From contig NC_067198.1 of NCBI RefSeq assembly GCF_000699445.3, positions 45,136,691 through 45,200,690 of the forward strand: 64,000 bases of DNA, given 5' to 3'. The position numbers were made by a program, and so were the translations under genes. The notes under the pieces were generated by a model that ran no database searches, was not told the origin of the DNA, and saw only the letters and a program-made list of their open reading frames with translations. The first letter of the stretch is position 1. The number at the start of each line of letters is the position of its first letter. Source of the DNA: Schistosoma haematobium (taxonomy: Eukaryota; Platyhelminthes; Trematoda; Strigeidida; Schistosomatidae). This document shows positions 36,639 to 47,409 of the stretch, one piece after another.

Positions 36639-36974
36639 CTATGATAGATAACGAAAATAAGAAATACAGTTCTAAAAATATAATGTGAATATATACATTG
36701 ATTTAAAACAATAGGATTTTAATATTGAATTATTCATAAGTGAACCGATTGTTACAGATATTGGATAATGAACAGATTCTAGGAACTTATTTCTTTTAAC
36801 AAGTAAGTTATCTTTCAGTGGAAGAAAGAAAATTGAAGGTGTGAAGCTGTGATGAATGTTATGCAATGTCACTCAGTATCCCTAATCAGTGATTTCAAAT
36901 ATCGCATAGAACACAACTTGAGGACATCCATATTTGATCAGCAATAAATGACTTTATGAATACAATACATCTTT

Positions 36975-37200
36975 TAATCTGACCACTCCTGGTATTTTTC
37001 AATCTACTCCTATGTTAGCGAACCATAGATAGGCGGTGGTTGCACATAAGTCATACTTTTTCTAAACACCACAATACCTGGGTGTTTACAATCTCATTAA
37101 TGATCTTTATATTTTTAAGTAGTATTTTACGGTTAGCTAAAGCGTTACTCACTCAGTCTTTCAACCACATGAGAAAAATCCTTCAAAGATCTTTAAAAGT
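36975..37200 (-). mobile_element. LINE-2 family, old internal fragment
   Basis: Plus-strand text such as ACCACTCCTGGTATTTTTCAA, AGGCGGTGGTTGCACATAAG and CGTTACTCACTCAGTC parallels 26240-26430. No 3' tail. Confidence 0.45.
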
Positions 37201-37369
37201 TAGTACTTAGACTGAATGACAATAAATTAAGCTCACTGGATATAGCTGTGGTTGAAATTCCCTCCAAATTTTCGGATACTTTTCATATAAAATATGAATG
37301 AATTGCATCAACCATAAGGAGAAAAAACGCATGAATGATTTATTTTCATGAAGAGGAAAGTTTTTCAAA

Positions 37370-37500
37370 TAATTTATTTATTTATTTCAACACATAGATA
37401 TTGGTACAAGGAGGCACCAAATACATAAGCGCCATACAAATCTCATTCGATATGTGTGAGGGCTGTGATACTGCCCGGGTGCCCAAACCGAAGCAAATAA
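37370..37500 (-). mobile_element. LINE-3-like 3' terminus
   Basis: Minus-strand 3' end: TACTGCCCGGGTGCCCAAAC on the plus strand, then GGTACAAGGAGGCACCAAA and an ATTT-rich tail ((AAAT)n on the minus strand) at 37370-37388. Confidence 0.65.
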
Positions 37501-37524
37501 TTATTCATTCAATATGAGGATTTG

Positions 37525-37645
37525 TGTAGATTGTAGTATGGTTACAGTTGAATTCATGAGTAGATCTAAGCTAGACCACCATTGAAAACCTAGAAGCCCT
37601 AGACGGCCATTTAGTCCTAGTATGGTACTCATCAGCAGTGTGTAA
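37525..37645 (-). repeat. Ribozyme repeat family 2, tail and partial ribozyme
   Basis: Minus-strand CTGATGAGTACCATACTAGGAC and tail. GAAA has become TAAA. Confidence 0.6.
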
Positions 37646-37965
37646 ACAAACAAGTAAATGAACAACCACAGAGCATTTTTTTAAATTACGAAAATAGGGT
37701 AAGGATAAACTCCATTCTCATTTGCAATGTTGACCTTGAACCTAGATATTAAGTAAAATGAAGCGGGAATTATTATTTACACTATCGTAATTCATGATGT
37801 AGCAAATAATTCATTCTGTTATTTTGGTTGGCTTATGTGAAACATGTAGAGTAAAAAACTGTAAGAAGATCTTTGTCAGACAAGATTTTTTCAATAAACT
37901 CTTTATTTAAATATACATATGTGTATAGTGAGATTAGATGGTGGTTGGAGGTAGTCGACAGGAAA

Positions 37966-38008
37966 CCATGAACCCGGGTTTCGTGCTACTTGGCACTCGT
38001 CAGCAAGG
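37966..38008 (-). ncRNA. Hammerhead ribozyme (family 3), nearly intact, sense to sortilin
   Basis: Minus strand: CCTTG, CTGACGA, perfect stem II GTGC/GCAC with loop CAAGTA, GAAA, perfect self-complementary stem III ACCCGGGT. The base at the cleavage position is T (GTT) and stem I has one U-U mismatch. Confidence 0.65.
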
Positions 38009-38352
38009 TGTACCTGTAATCTCGAGGGAACTGGTGTTCCCTGGCGGATTCGATCTGGTGTCACCGAGCTTCACAGTCATAGACGTTACCACTGAGCTAT
38101 CCCAGGACTGAGATGTAATCACAATTGATTGGTCACTGGGTGGCGATCAATGTCATGCGTGTCTGGTCCTTATTAGTGCAGATCGAATGCTATCGATCAT
38201 GTTGCAATGTGGCCACCAGTCTAGGTGACTCGACACTGCAGGAGGTCGGTTGCGGCTCGGATAGCTCAGTGGTAACGTCTATGACTGTGAAGCTCGGTGA
38301 CACCAGATCGAATCCGCCAGGGAACACCAGTTCCCTCGAGATTACAGGTACA

Positions 38353-38395
38353 CCTTGCTGACGAGTGTCAAGTAGCACGAAACCCAGGTCCAGGG
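38353..38395 (+). ncRNA. Hammerhead ribozyme (family 3), intact
   Basis: Stem I CCTTG (38353-38357) with CAGGG (38391-38395, one G-U). Core CTGACGA 38358-38364. Stem II GTGT/GCAC (38365-38378). GAAA 38379-38382. Stem III ACC/GGT closing a 2-nt loop (38382-38389). Cleavage C at 38390 after GT. Antisense to sortilin. Confidence 0.8.
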
Positions 38396-39315
38396 TTTCC
38401 TGTCAGCTACTTCCAACCACCATCTAAATCTCAATACATAGTGCCCGCAGTGTCGAGTTACCTAGACTGGTGGCCACATTGCAACATGGTCGATAGTATT
38501 CGATCTGCACTAATAAGGACTAGACTCGTATGACATTGATCGCCACCCAGTGATCAGTCAATTGTGATATGTGTATAGTGTTTTAAAGCTTACTATGATC
38601 ACTATATAGGTAAGAGTATCACTCCAAAAAAGAGGAATATACCTAATTAAAACATAATATGTAACCCAAAAGACTACTGACAATCACGATAGTACAATAT
38701 CTTGGTATACACAAGGACTTAATATATATATTTCTTTTTGAATACAGGATTAAAATTTCATATCCAGGAAATATAAAACTCTTGTTGTATTAAAGAGCTA
38801 TAAATGAAGAAACAACAGATATTGTGATTGATCCTGTAAACAGTAATAAAATCTGCATCAATATTAGTTTTGTGATCATTTAATTGTTCAACAATTTTAA
38901 ACGCCTAACCACAATCTTATAGAATCAAGTTGGGAATGTTCTCACATATTTCATAATGATCTCATAATGATTATCAATAGGGTGTATGAGGACCGGAATC
39001 GTTCTTCTCTATAAAACCTCATTTGCAAATATGATATTTCAGTTCTTTTACTACGAAGAAAGTGGTTACTATTTGATACTTCCTATAATCTATTAGTTGA
39101 AAACGCTCATGAGTTTTTATCCATGTCATTTTACTAGTGTATATTCTTCGTATACTACTTATCAAAGGTTGGTGGTTATAACCATGTATACTTCGATGCA
39201 AACATCTCTAACTATGAATTATGTTTGAATCGTATGCTTCATATTATAAAAATTTTCGTGACAAATAATCAATCAACACGACCTGAGAGTTATATCTTTT
39301 CGAATAATATACCAT

Positions 39316-40165
39316 TACTTAACTACGCCTGTTGTTCCTCGAAGAGGAGCATAGGCCACACACCAGCACTCTCGATCCAACCCTGTTCTGGACAATCCTT
39401 TCCAACTCTTTACAGTTGTTATTCATCCTTTTCATATCTGATTGCCTTTCTTGACGTAATGTGTTCTTTGGCCTTCCACTTTTCCATTTCCCTTCACGAT
39501 TGCAAGTTAGCGCTTGCCTCGTGATGCAGTTTGATGATTTGCATAACGTATGTCCTAGACACTTACATCGTCTTTTCCTAATTTCCTCTTCAGTCGGAAC
39601 CTGGTTTGTTCTCTCCCACAGAAGGCTGTTGCTGATGGTAACCGGTTAATGCATGTTGAGTATCTTGCATAGACAACTATTTATAAATACTTGTACGTTC
39701 TTGATGATGGTTGTAGTAGTTGTCCATGTTTCAGCTCCATACAGTAGAACTGTCTTGACGTTCGTATTGAAGATTGTAACTTTGATATTGGTTGACAGTT
39801 GTTTTGAGTTCCATATGTTCTTCAATTGTATGAATGTGGCCCTTGTTTTGCCAATCCTCGCCTTTACGTCTGCATCTGATCCTCCTTGTTCATCGATGAT
39901 ACACTTGACCAGGTACGTGAAGGATTCTACATCTTCCAGAGTTTCGCTATCAATCGTGATTGGATTGGTGTTCTCCGTGTTGTATTTGAAGACCTTAGTT
40001 TTGCCTTTCTGCATGTTGAGGCCTACTGATGCAGAGGCTGCTGATACATTCCACCTGTAGCTCTTATAGAGTTACTGTTGGTCCCATGCCCGGGTAAAGG
40101 AAGAGGGTTGTGCATGGGGTTAGCAACCCCATCCCGTAGAAAACTAGCTCACTAAAAAAACGCTA
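39316..40165 (-). mobile_element. RTE-clade LINE, 3' ORF fused to a 5' module
   Basis: 39316-40046 is nearly identical, in inverse orientation, to 24539-25259 and shares its YLVKCIIDEQGG variant and stop. 40047-40165 is an upstream module (minus-strand GCTAGCGTTTTTTTAGTGAG, then TACGGGATGGGGTTGCTAAC and GGGCATGGGACC). The same module lies upstream of RTE sequence at 63029 but joins it at a different point. A 7-bp TATTATT flanks both ends and could be a weak target duplication. Confidence 0.8.
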
Positions 40166-40331
40166 GCCAGAAAAAATAATAAACCCTTAGCTTTATCAAT
40201 ATTGTATTAACTCTATATCGATCTAATATGAATTAAAACACTTCTATCATACAACTAAATATATTTTCCAATTGTTATTACTTTCCAGTAAATGTAACAG
40301 AATAATTATGTGGTGAACTAATGGAAAAAAG

Positions 40332-40560
40332 TATCAGAAGGAGTTTTGTAGAGATTGTAATAATTTCAGTAGTTGAGTCCATGACTCAAGTGAAGCTAGA
40401 CCACTATGGAAAACCTGGAATTTCGTGAATTAATTGAAGTTAAATATTAACACTGTTGGATGCCAGCCAGCTCAATGGTCTAGTGGTTAAGTGCTCGCGT
40501 ACGAAACCGATAGGCTCTGAGTTCGAGTCCCACGACGGGGTGTCGTGGATGCGCACTACC
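40332..40560. mobile_element. Family 2 composite, minus tail joined to plus head
   Basis: 40332-40420 is a minus-strand tail ending CAGAAGGAGTTTTGTAGAG. 40421-40560 is a plus-strand 5' extension and head (GCCAGCTCAATGGTCTAGTG; box B GAGTTCGAGTCCC), truncated just inside the ribozyme. Confidence 0.65.
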
Positions 40561-41167
40561 GATAATGGAAAAAAGTATTCTTGAATGAACTAAAACAACA
40601 AAAATCCTAAAAATATTTGACCATGACAAATATTTTCGATGTAACTGACTTATTTTGATACAAACTAAATTGACAAACCAATAAATTCAAAATAAACCTA
40701 GAAAAAAGCAACTGTTTTTCAAATGTAAACAATTAGTGAACTTGACAAAACACTTGACATTGTTGACCTAAAAAACAAAACGTGATTACATGCAAACATG
40801 TACACATACACATATGTATACATACAAAATGTTCAGTTTCATCATATTTAAGTGACACTGAATTAAGAATCTTAGTTATATCTTTATATATATATACATT
40901 CGGGAAGGTCAGTGATATGTGGTAGTTGAATAAACGTTATGGTCACTTATCTGTTCATCTTGTATTGAATATTAGTTTAAATGAAGTCAAGTTATCATTA
41001 CGTATTCAGCATAGATAAAAACACAATAATAGATAGGAATTGAATAATTCAAATTAGGTGAAATGCAAATTAAAATTCAGCTCTACCTACTTGAACTGAG
41101 TTAGTTGTGTATTAATATAAATTCTAACGGAGAATAGCATGAACAGAAGTTTAATACTTACTTAACT

Positions 41168-41585
41168 TCAGCAGTTGAAATCATGAGTCAAATGAAGCTA
41201 GACCACTATGGAAATTCTGGAAGCACTGGATGGCCGTTTTGTCCTATTGTGGGACTCCTCAGCAGTGGGCATCCACAATCTCTCCTGGCGGGATTCGAAC
41301 CCGGGACATATCAGTCTCGCGCGTGAGTGCCTATTCACTAGACTACTGAACCGGGCGGCGTCCAACGGTGTTAATGTCTAGCTACAACTAATCCAAGAAA
41401 TTGCGCCACCGTACACCATTGTCTTCAGTGAGGTGATACCTCACAACAGACCTGGTTGAACTCCACTGGTCACGGCTTCTCACTACAACTCCAGAAAATT
41501 CCTCTTGAATTCAGTCACCAGTGGGCAGACAATTATTATAAGAAGGGGTTTTGTGGAGATCTTAGCAATTTCAATAGTTCAATAC
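41168..41585 (-). mobile_element. Ribozyme repeat family 2, full unit plus tandem junction
   Basis: Minus strand: 3' end of a preceding unit (CTCCACAAAACCCCTTCTTA), 5' extension, head with box B GGGTTCGAATCC, ribozyme, tail. The ribozyme core CTGAGGA and stem I are kept, but G12 of GAAA is mutated (ACAAAAC) and the cleavage triplet is ATC. Flanking TACTTAACT on both sides may be a 9-bp target duplication. Confidence 0.75.
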
Positions 41586-41599
41586 TTAACTATTTTGAG

Positions 41600-41785
41600 A
41601 TGTAAGGTAATGATTGGGAGTAGTCGAAAGGATACCCTGAATATCGGTTTCGTGTTATTCGGCACACGTCAGTAAGGTGTACTTTTTAATCTTGAAGGAA
41701 ATGCTGTTCACTGATGGATTTGACTTCTTATAACTCAGCTTCACAGTCAGAGATGTTAGCACTGAGTCTTTCCGGCTTCAACTGA
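41600..41785 (-). repeat. Ribozyme repeat family 3, degenerate
   Basis: Minus-strand head and ribozyme remnant (ACTGACGTGTGCCGAATAAC with GAAA). The core is CTGACGT, so A9 is lost. Confidence 0.65.
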
Positions 41786-42174
41786 CCTCTTGTAGGACTT
41801 ACCATTGATCGGTCACCACCGACTGATTAATCAGTCGTAAAAAAATGACTTAGCCATTCTCTAAATGGGGACTTGATATAACTTCACATTTTTTTATATA
41901 CACACAGTTATTTTGTGAATCGTAATACATGATTTTGTCATTTTTCAGCAAGGAGTACCTGGAACCATGTGGCACTTGATGAGACTCGAACACAAGTCAA
42001 CCAGCAACATAATCTGAAACTTTATCACTAGGCTAGTAGAGCTACCAGCTAACATCAATACAAAGTACACCCGGTCATGTCAACAGAACCAAAGGCCATA
42101 CTGCAATTTCGATCAACACTAAGTCACTAAACAGGTATGTTATTGATCACTATTTTGGTATATTTAGTTGAATG

Positions 42175-42471
42175 TACCCGCATCCCTGAGCTGATGTTCA
42201 CTCCGGGGTCCGAATCCAGTGCTTCTCCCTTTGATCGGCATCGCGTTATCTGCTTGGCTACTGAATCCAGTAAGCCATTAGCTTGTGCTATGGAGTAGAT
42301 TTTAACTCAGTTGTATAGGCTGTTTGAATCTTCCCATTGATATTCAGGACAACTTAAAATGTTTGTGGCTTAAATAAAATACCAAGGCCATCCACACAGG
42401 ATGCACATATGCCAATAAGACACTCACCAATTGAAGTCCTAAATATCAATGGGAAGATTCAAACAACCATT
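42175..42471 (+). mobile_element. Family 1 (SM-alpha type) composite with inverted 5' segment
   Basis: 42175-42357 on the minus strand is a 3' end joined to a new 5' end and head (GCAGATAACGCGATGCC; box B GGATTCGGACC). 42358-42471 on the plus strand is the 3' part to AATGGGAAGATTCAAAC. The outer 29 bp (42329-42357 and 42443-42471) are inverted repeats. The ribozyme is absent. Same layout as 12647-12997. Confidence 0.7.
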
Positions 42472-42640
42472 ACATGATGAGTTATTTAAATATCTATCAT
42501 AGTCATTTTTAGTAAACCTTGTGTAATTTCTAAAAAAAGTATACGGATAACCCAAACTGTTTTAAAACGAATCGATTCTAATTATTTCAACTGACTGAGT
42601 ATATACAAAAAGAGAATTTAAAGATAATCTACAAACCCAC

Positions 42641-43215
42641 CTTTACTGATGATGGGTCTGTAGACAATAAATCACTCATATTTGGATCAGGTCTCCATAT
42701 TTCACTTGGAGTAGAATTCTCAATATTTGTCTGTACAGGATTTCTTGAAGGATTATTTGTTGTTGAACTCAAAGAGTTATCAGATGTACTGATTACATCA
42801 CTGATGTCTTCACTACCTACATTACCCATCGTATTATTAGTATGATTATTATTGACCTTGACAGTAGATATAGTAGCATCATTAAATGCAGTCTCTGTTA
42901 TTGTTGCCTCTGCCGTCGCATCTGTGGTTGTTGTCGTTGTTGATGATGTCGTTGATGTTGTTGGTTTACTTTGACAAGTATCTTGAACATTAATCGGTGT
43001 TCCTAAAGGATGCCAACTTGCACCACGATCATGTGTAATCACTGTATACAATGTACGATCTGGATTTAAACGTGTAGCCAAATATGTACCACGCATTGAT
43101 GCTACACGGTAGAAATCTGTCACAGGTGCATGATTTGGGTATAAATGATGTCGTAGTGATTCACTAAATATTGCACCACTGATATCGGATATAAATAATG
43201 CTCCATAACCAGTGT
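42641..43215 (-). CDS. SORT1: Sortilin-like receptor, Vps10 propeller exon with first low-complexity insert
   Basis: The exon encodes 191 codons. It opens with DTGYGALFISDISGAIFSES, which aligns with sortilin [20 protein letters not shown], followed by VASMRGTYLATRL (sortilin VTSLRGVYITSVL). THDRGASW is an Asp-box, the turn motif repeated in Vps10 propeller blades. After a Cys at about residue 80 come about 110 residues rich in Thr, Ser and Asn with N-glycosylation sequons (NHT, NNT, NST). The exon ends in phase 0 before the exon starting Val-Cys. In vertebrate sortilin the two flanking cysteines are only about 8 residues apart, so the insert sits inside a probable disulfide loop. The GTG near 43123 is an internal Val, not a start. 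Donor GTGGGT, acceptor ATCATAG. Confidence 0.93.
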
Positions 43216-43289
43216 CTATGATGAAAAAACAGGAAATATTAGTAAAGAAGATTGTAAATATGACGGGATTTTAAAGTTTATATCATGAA

Positions 43290-43420
43290 CAAACTGTAAC
43301 TAATCAAACACTGAAAATCATGAAGCACTGAACAATTGTTTCGTCCTGATATAGAATTACTCAACAGTGTGCATTAACGACCTCGCCAATGAACTTAGGA
43401 ACTTTAGGCCTTACAGAGAA
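43290..43420 (-). repeat. Ribozyme repeat family 2, old fragment
   Basis: Minus-strand remnant with TTGAGTAATTC in the core position and GAAAC. It lies 75 bp upstream of the 43215 exon border, in the sense-strand intron. Confidence 0.5.
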
Positions 43421-43863
43421 CTCATAAACCCCAAACCACTAATATTAGAAGTCAGTGGTGTGAGTTTCAAAATTTGGTGGATTAATCATATTATAAGTAC
43501 ATTGTCACTGCCGAGATCATAGAGTTTCACTGTTTACTATTATCACTTGGCAGAATAATAAAAAATTGGGGTTAAACGTAGTGAACAAAACGAATCAACA
43601 ACAGGACTAGTTCTCTCTGTTTTGTTTTCTATTTTACTGAACTATAAGAATATTAGAAGAGAGCATTTAATCTTATGATGTTGAAGAGTGACTATGATTT
43701 AACAAAAGTACAGTCCTTTATATAGAGTTCCTATCACCTGGAACTATAATCAAAAACTAACCAAATGAGTTGATTACTAGTATAGGGGTTGTGGAGATTA
43801 TTAAGTTTTTGATTGAGATCATGAACCGATTATTGTTAGACCATCACAATTGAAAACCTGGAA

Positions 43864-43909
43864 GCACTGGACGGCCGTTTCATCCTATTGTGGGACTCCT
43901 CAGCAGTGC
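43864..43909 (-). ncRNA. Hammerhead ribozyme (family 2), intact, sense to sortilin
   Basis: Minus strand: GCACTG/CAGTGC perfect stem I, CTGAGGA, stem II GTCC/GGAT (one G-U), GAAA, ACGGCCGT, GTC cleavage site. It lies about 650 nt upstream of the 43215 exon border on the transcribed sense strand. Confidence 0.8.
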
Positions 43910-44152
43910 CCATCCACGATCCTGCTCGCAGAATTCGAACCCAGGGCCTTCGGTCTCGCGCGCGAACGTTTAACCAACTGGACCACTGAGCCGGCATTCA
44001 ATGGTGATAGTTTCTAACATCAACTAATCCACGAAATTGCGCGACCAACTTCCGTTGTACTGAGGTAGATACCTGTCTCTACCCGACAAGGATTAGCTCC
44101 ACTGGCCACCGAAGGCCCTGGGTTCGAATCCCGCTCGCGGGATCGTGGATGC

Positions 44153-44198
44153 GCACTGCTGAGGAGTCCCACAATAGGACGAAACGGCTGTCCAGTGC
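44153..44198 (+). ncRNA. Hammerhead ribozyme (family 2), intact
   Basis: GCACTG 44153-44158, CTGAGGA 44159-44165, GTCC/GGAC stem II, GAAA, ACGGCTGT stem III (one G-U), cleavage C at 44192, CAGTGC 44193-44198. Only about 290 bp from the inverted ribozyme at 43864-43909. Confidence 0.85.
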
Positions 44199-44529
44199 TT
44201 CCAGGTCTTCAATTGTGATGGTCTAACATCAATCGGTTCATGATCTCAATCAAATGAGTTGAGTTGATTGATTAAATGATAGGAAACATTTAACCAATAA
44301 TAATATTAGTCAAACCATTTAACAGGATGAAATTAAAGTGAAGATAATTCAACATTAGTGATCAATAGTCAAAAGCATTTCCTTGTAAATTTCAACCTCT
44401 TCCTAATAATAGCTAAAAAGACAAACCACTTATTAATAAATTAATTCAAGTATACTCAAAAGAAAACAATTAAGGCTCTTAATTCTGAACTTTCTACTAT
44501 ATAGGTATTACATCTGACGAATCACGATA

Positions 44530-44780
44530 AATGTCAAGTAGTTGATGGTAGTTGGCAGGAAACCCGAAGTTCTTTCTTAAATTTGTGCTAGCTAGCATGG
44601 TATATCTAGAGCTATAAGAAAACAGATAATCCTAGCAAAATTCGGACCGATATCATAGAGCTTGGTTGTCTGATATACGTTACCACTAAGTTATTCGGGC
44701 CACGAATAACTTCCAAATGGACTGAGGTATTTACAATTGATTATTCTCTGAGAAATGACCAATATCATATTTGTCAGAGT
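44530..44780 (-). repeat. Ribozyme repeat family 3, degenerate head plus 5' extension
   Basis: Minus-strand copy colinear with A-B of 37931-38240: head remnant near 44640-44700 and the B part (CAATTGATTATTCTCTGAG-like) to 44780. The ribozyme has decayed beyond recognition. Confidence 0.55.
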
Positions 44781-45512
44781 TTAAAGAGAGTAGTTCATTC
44801 GAGTAGACTAGATCTATTTGGTGTTGGCTGGGATTTTTCACTTCTGAGTTTTCATTTTCACAATTTTCGGTCAACAAATTTTAAGAATAGACGATTTCTT
44901 CTCTTTGAATTCTTACAGATCTATTTCATTATTTACAAATACTTCAAGTAACCGGTGAAGTATGCAGATAACATAGTTATGTTAATCAAAAGATTATAAC
45001 AAGCTGTACAGTCTCATTATTGACAATGTAACGACTTTAGACATCAATTTGCCCAGTTTAAAAGTGAAACGTTTTACTACATGATTAAGTTGAATTAATA
45101 TTGAATTTGATAACGTGGAAAACAAAGATGATTATTGGTTGCACAGAACGTTTAACCACTTACATGACATAAGAAATGAATACAAAATATCTGAACTGAT
45201 ATATATCAATAGTATGTTACAACTATTTATTTCAACGAATATACAACTACAAATAATCAAACATATGAACTATGGAGATAAGAAATAGTTTCATTCACTG
45301 TTTTAAATGTCAACTATATATTACGATTTTTCAATTTAAACATGATAAAATCACCAGATATATACAAGACTAAGAGACCGATGTGATTATCATATTGATG
45401 ACCTGATTCTTAAAACAGACCACTTAATAAAGTATACAAGAACAGTGTGTATATATATGAAAACAGGGATTTCGAATTCTGACTCTCATAAATTGACCTG
45501 ATTTTATCAACA

Positions 45513-45982
45513 ATACATTCAGATAAATTCACTAGGAATTGTTTACTTGAATCATCCCAGTGGCGTTTAGGACTACAATTGATCAGTCTCTTATTGGCAT
45601 ATATGTATACTGTGTGTATTATCTCGATATTGCCTTAATTCACAAGCTTTTTAAGCAAATATGGATAGTGGCTAGAAGTGCAATCCAGGATGTGCGTTTC
45701 TTCCTATTTCGAACTCGTCAGCTCGATGTACCTGCAATTCAGAATTGATGTTCACTCTAGAACTCGAACCCAGTGTTGATCACTTCAAACTCCATTGTAC
45801 AAACAAGTGGCTATTCGAACTCAGTAGCTAAATGGATAACGCTATAGTGTTTGAAGCGAACGGTACTGGATTCGACTCTTGACGTGAACATCAACTCTGA
45901 GATGCAGGTACATCCAACTGACAAGTCCGAAATAGGATGAAACGGGCGTTCTGGATTCCACTGTTAGCCACTATACATTCAG
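45513..45982 (-). mobile_element. Family 1 (SM-alpha type) inverted composite with 10-bp target duplication
   Basis: ATACATTCAG occurs at 45513-45522 and 45973-45982. 45523-45800 is a minus-strand unit with complete 3' end, ribozyme and head. 45801-45972 is a plus-strand head (GTAGCTAAATGGATAACGC), ribozyme and the first bases after it. Ribozymes: the minus copy keeps CTGACGA and GAAA but has weak stems II and III; the plus copy is CTGACAA. Confidence 0.8.
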
Positions 45983-47203
45983 TCAATCATATGCATTCTA
46001 GAGTATTTGGCGTAATCTAAATGAAAATGTTGTCAAGTTTAAATTTGAATTCAGATTTTATCGAAATAGAAAAATACTGGACTTTTATTTTAATGAATCA
46101 AATGCATTTTGCTTGAGTAACTGTATGCTTTAAGAAGCCAATTAAGTGAATTCTTACACTCATCAATATAAAAATTCTGAGGTTCTAATAAGAAGTTATC
46201 ATCACTGGATTTGAAACATATCTGGAGTGAACAAATGATCATCATTGGAATTGGATGTCAATCTCATTACGTTGATTGAAGTCAGAATTGTGTAATTGTA
46301 CACTATGATTGTAATTGTTAAGATTTCACTGAAAGACCTAAACATCCTGATTTCAATCTCTGGTATAGTCATGGGTACACACTACTTAAGAGTTTTGTAC
46401 TAGAACGATAAAAACTGTTCACTAATTTGTGGTTCGCAGTGATATTTCAACTGAAATTAATCGTTAATGAATACAACATACCAACTTAAACTATTCCTGA
46501 CAAAAATCTTCCAACGAAACAAGTGAGTGGAGTAGATCAATTAATACTCTATAATATGAAGTGATTAATACTAATTTAATTGGCACTAAAAGTATTGACA
46601 CATCTCAATAATAATGCACAATACCTCTGCGAAATAGTATAATAGCATAATACACAGCTTATTTATATACAGTTAAAATGTCCTAAACACTCATATTTAG
46701 TCTAATACTAATCTATATAAAGAGGAAGAGAGAGAGAGAAAGACGGAAAACAGTTATTTATATTAAAATATAAACTATCAACCAAGTGGCCATATCACTT
46801 CTTATACTAAAGCAGCTGCCTATTTTAAAAAAAATAGTACAGCATTTGATATATTTGTACACATATGCATATATACATACTTCCATTGAAATGAGACTAT
46901 TTCAGTCAGAAAACAACAACATCAACAATAAACAAAAACAAAATGAAACTGAGGACAAAAATACGATAATCATGTAGACAGCAAAATAGAAAGACAAGCT
47001 ACTTAAATAAAAAGATAGTAGTTATTAATATTGTTCTTAAAAGAAAGTAGGTATAGTTGAACAAAGAGATTACTAAAGGGAAGAAAAGAATTTTCTTCCT
47101 CTGATAAACTGATTCAGACTATATAAACAAGAAAACTGGAAATAAATAAATGATTATAGCAACACTAAAGATGAATAATTGATGATATTGACAACAATAA
47201 CTG

Positions 47204-47229
47204 TTATATATATATATATATATATATAT
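47204..47229. repeat. TA microsatellite
   Basis: Perfect TA run of about 26 bp. Confidence 0.95.
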
Positions 47230-47409
47230 GAAGGATAGTTATTTTAGACATTTAGAAAGATAAGACAGTATATTAATATTATGAGAAATCAAATGAAAAT
47301 CGTACTGAGAAGTTTAGAGACGTTTTTACGTTTACCTAGAAAAGTACCACACATTAAGTATATACATTTTAATACAATTATACTGTTTACATGGAATGAA
47401 TGAAATAGG

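Larger units (their letters stand above)
37917..38580 (-). mobile_element. Family 3 composite A-B-A'-B' with 14-bp target duplication
   Basis: ATATGTGTATAGTG at 37917-37930 is repeated exactly at 38567-38580. Inside: A (37931-38108) is a minus-strand tail, ribozyme and tRNA-like head. B (38109-38240) is its 5' extension. A' (38253-38437) is the reverse complement of A, and B' (38440-38566) is the reverse complement of B. The order is A-B-A'-B', not the A-B-B'-A' of a simple palindrome. The tRNA-like head has box A TAGCTCAGTGGTAACG and a weak box B (AGATCGAATCC). Both ribozymes are nearly or fully intact. The copies differ by roughly 5%. Confidence 0.85.
36639..42640 (-). other. Sortilin intron, 6.0 kb
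   Basis: Phase 0 intron. It holds the family 3 composite with 14-bp direct repeats and one of the two near-identical RTE copies. Stretches with nothing assignable: 36639-36974, 37646-37916, 38581-39315, 40561-41167 and 41786-42174 (a degenerate tRNA-like block near 41935-42055). Confidence 0.7.
43762..44262 (-). mobile_element. Family 2 inverted dimer with 12-bp target duplication
   Basis: CAAATGAGTTGA occurs at 43762-43773 and 44251-44262. 43774-44115 is a minus-strand unit with complete tail, ribozyme, head and 5' extension. From about 44111 it joins a plus-strand arm starting at the 3' half of the head (GAAGGCCCTGGGTTCGAATC), with ribozyme and a tail truncated at ATCTCAAT. So one insertion carries a complete 3' end on the left and an inverted, truncated arm on the right. 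Confidence 0.85.

Noticed and set aside
42629..43123. Stand-alone small protein starting at the GTG near 43123
   Set aside because: Sequence upstream in the same frame continues the Vps10 match to 43215, and both ends have splice signals, so this is an internal exon.
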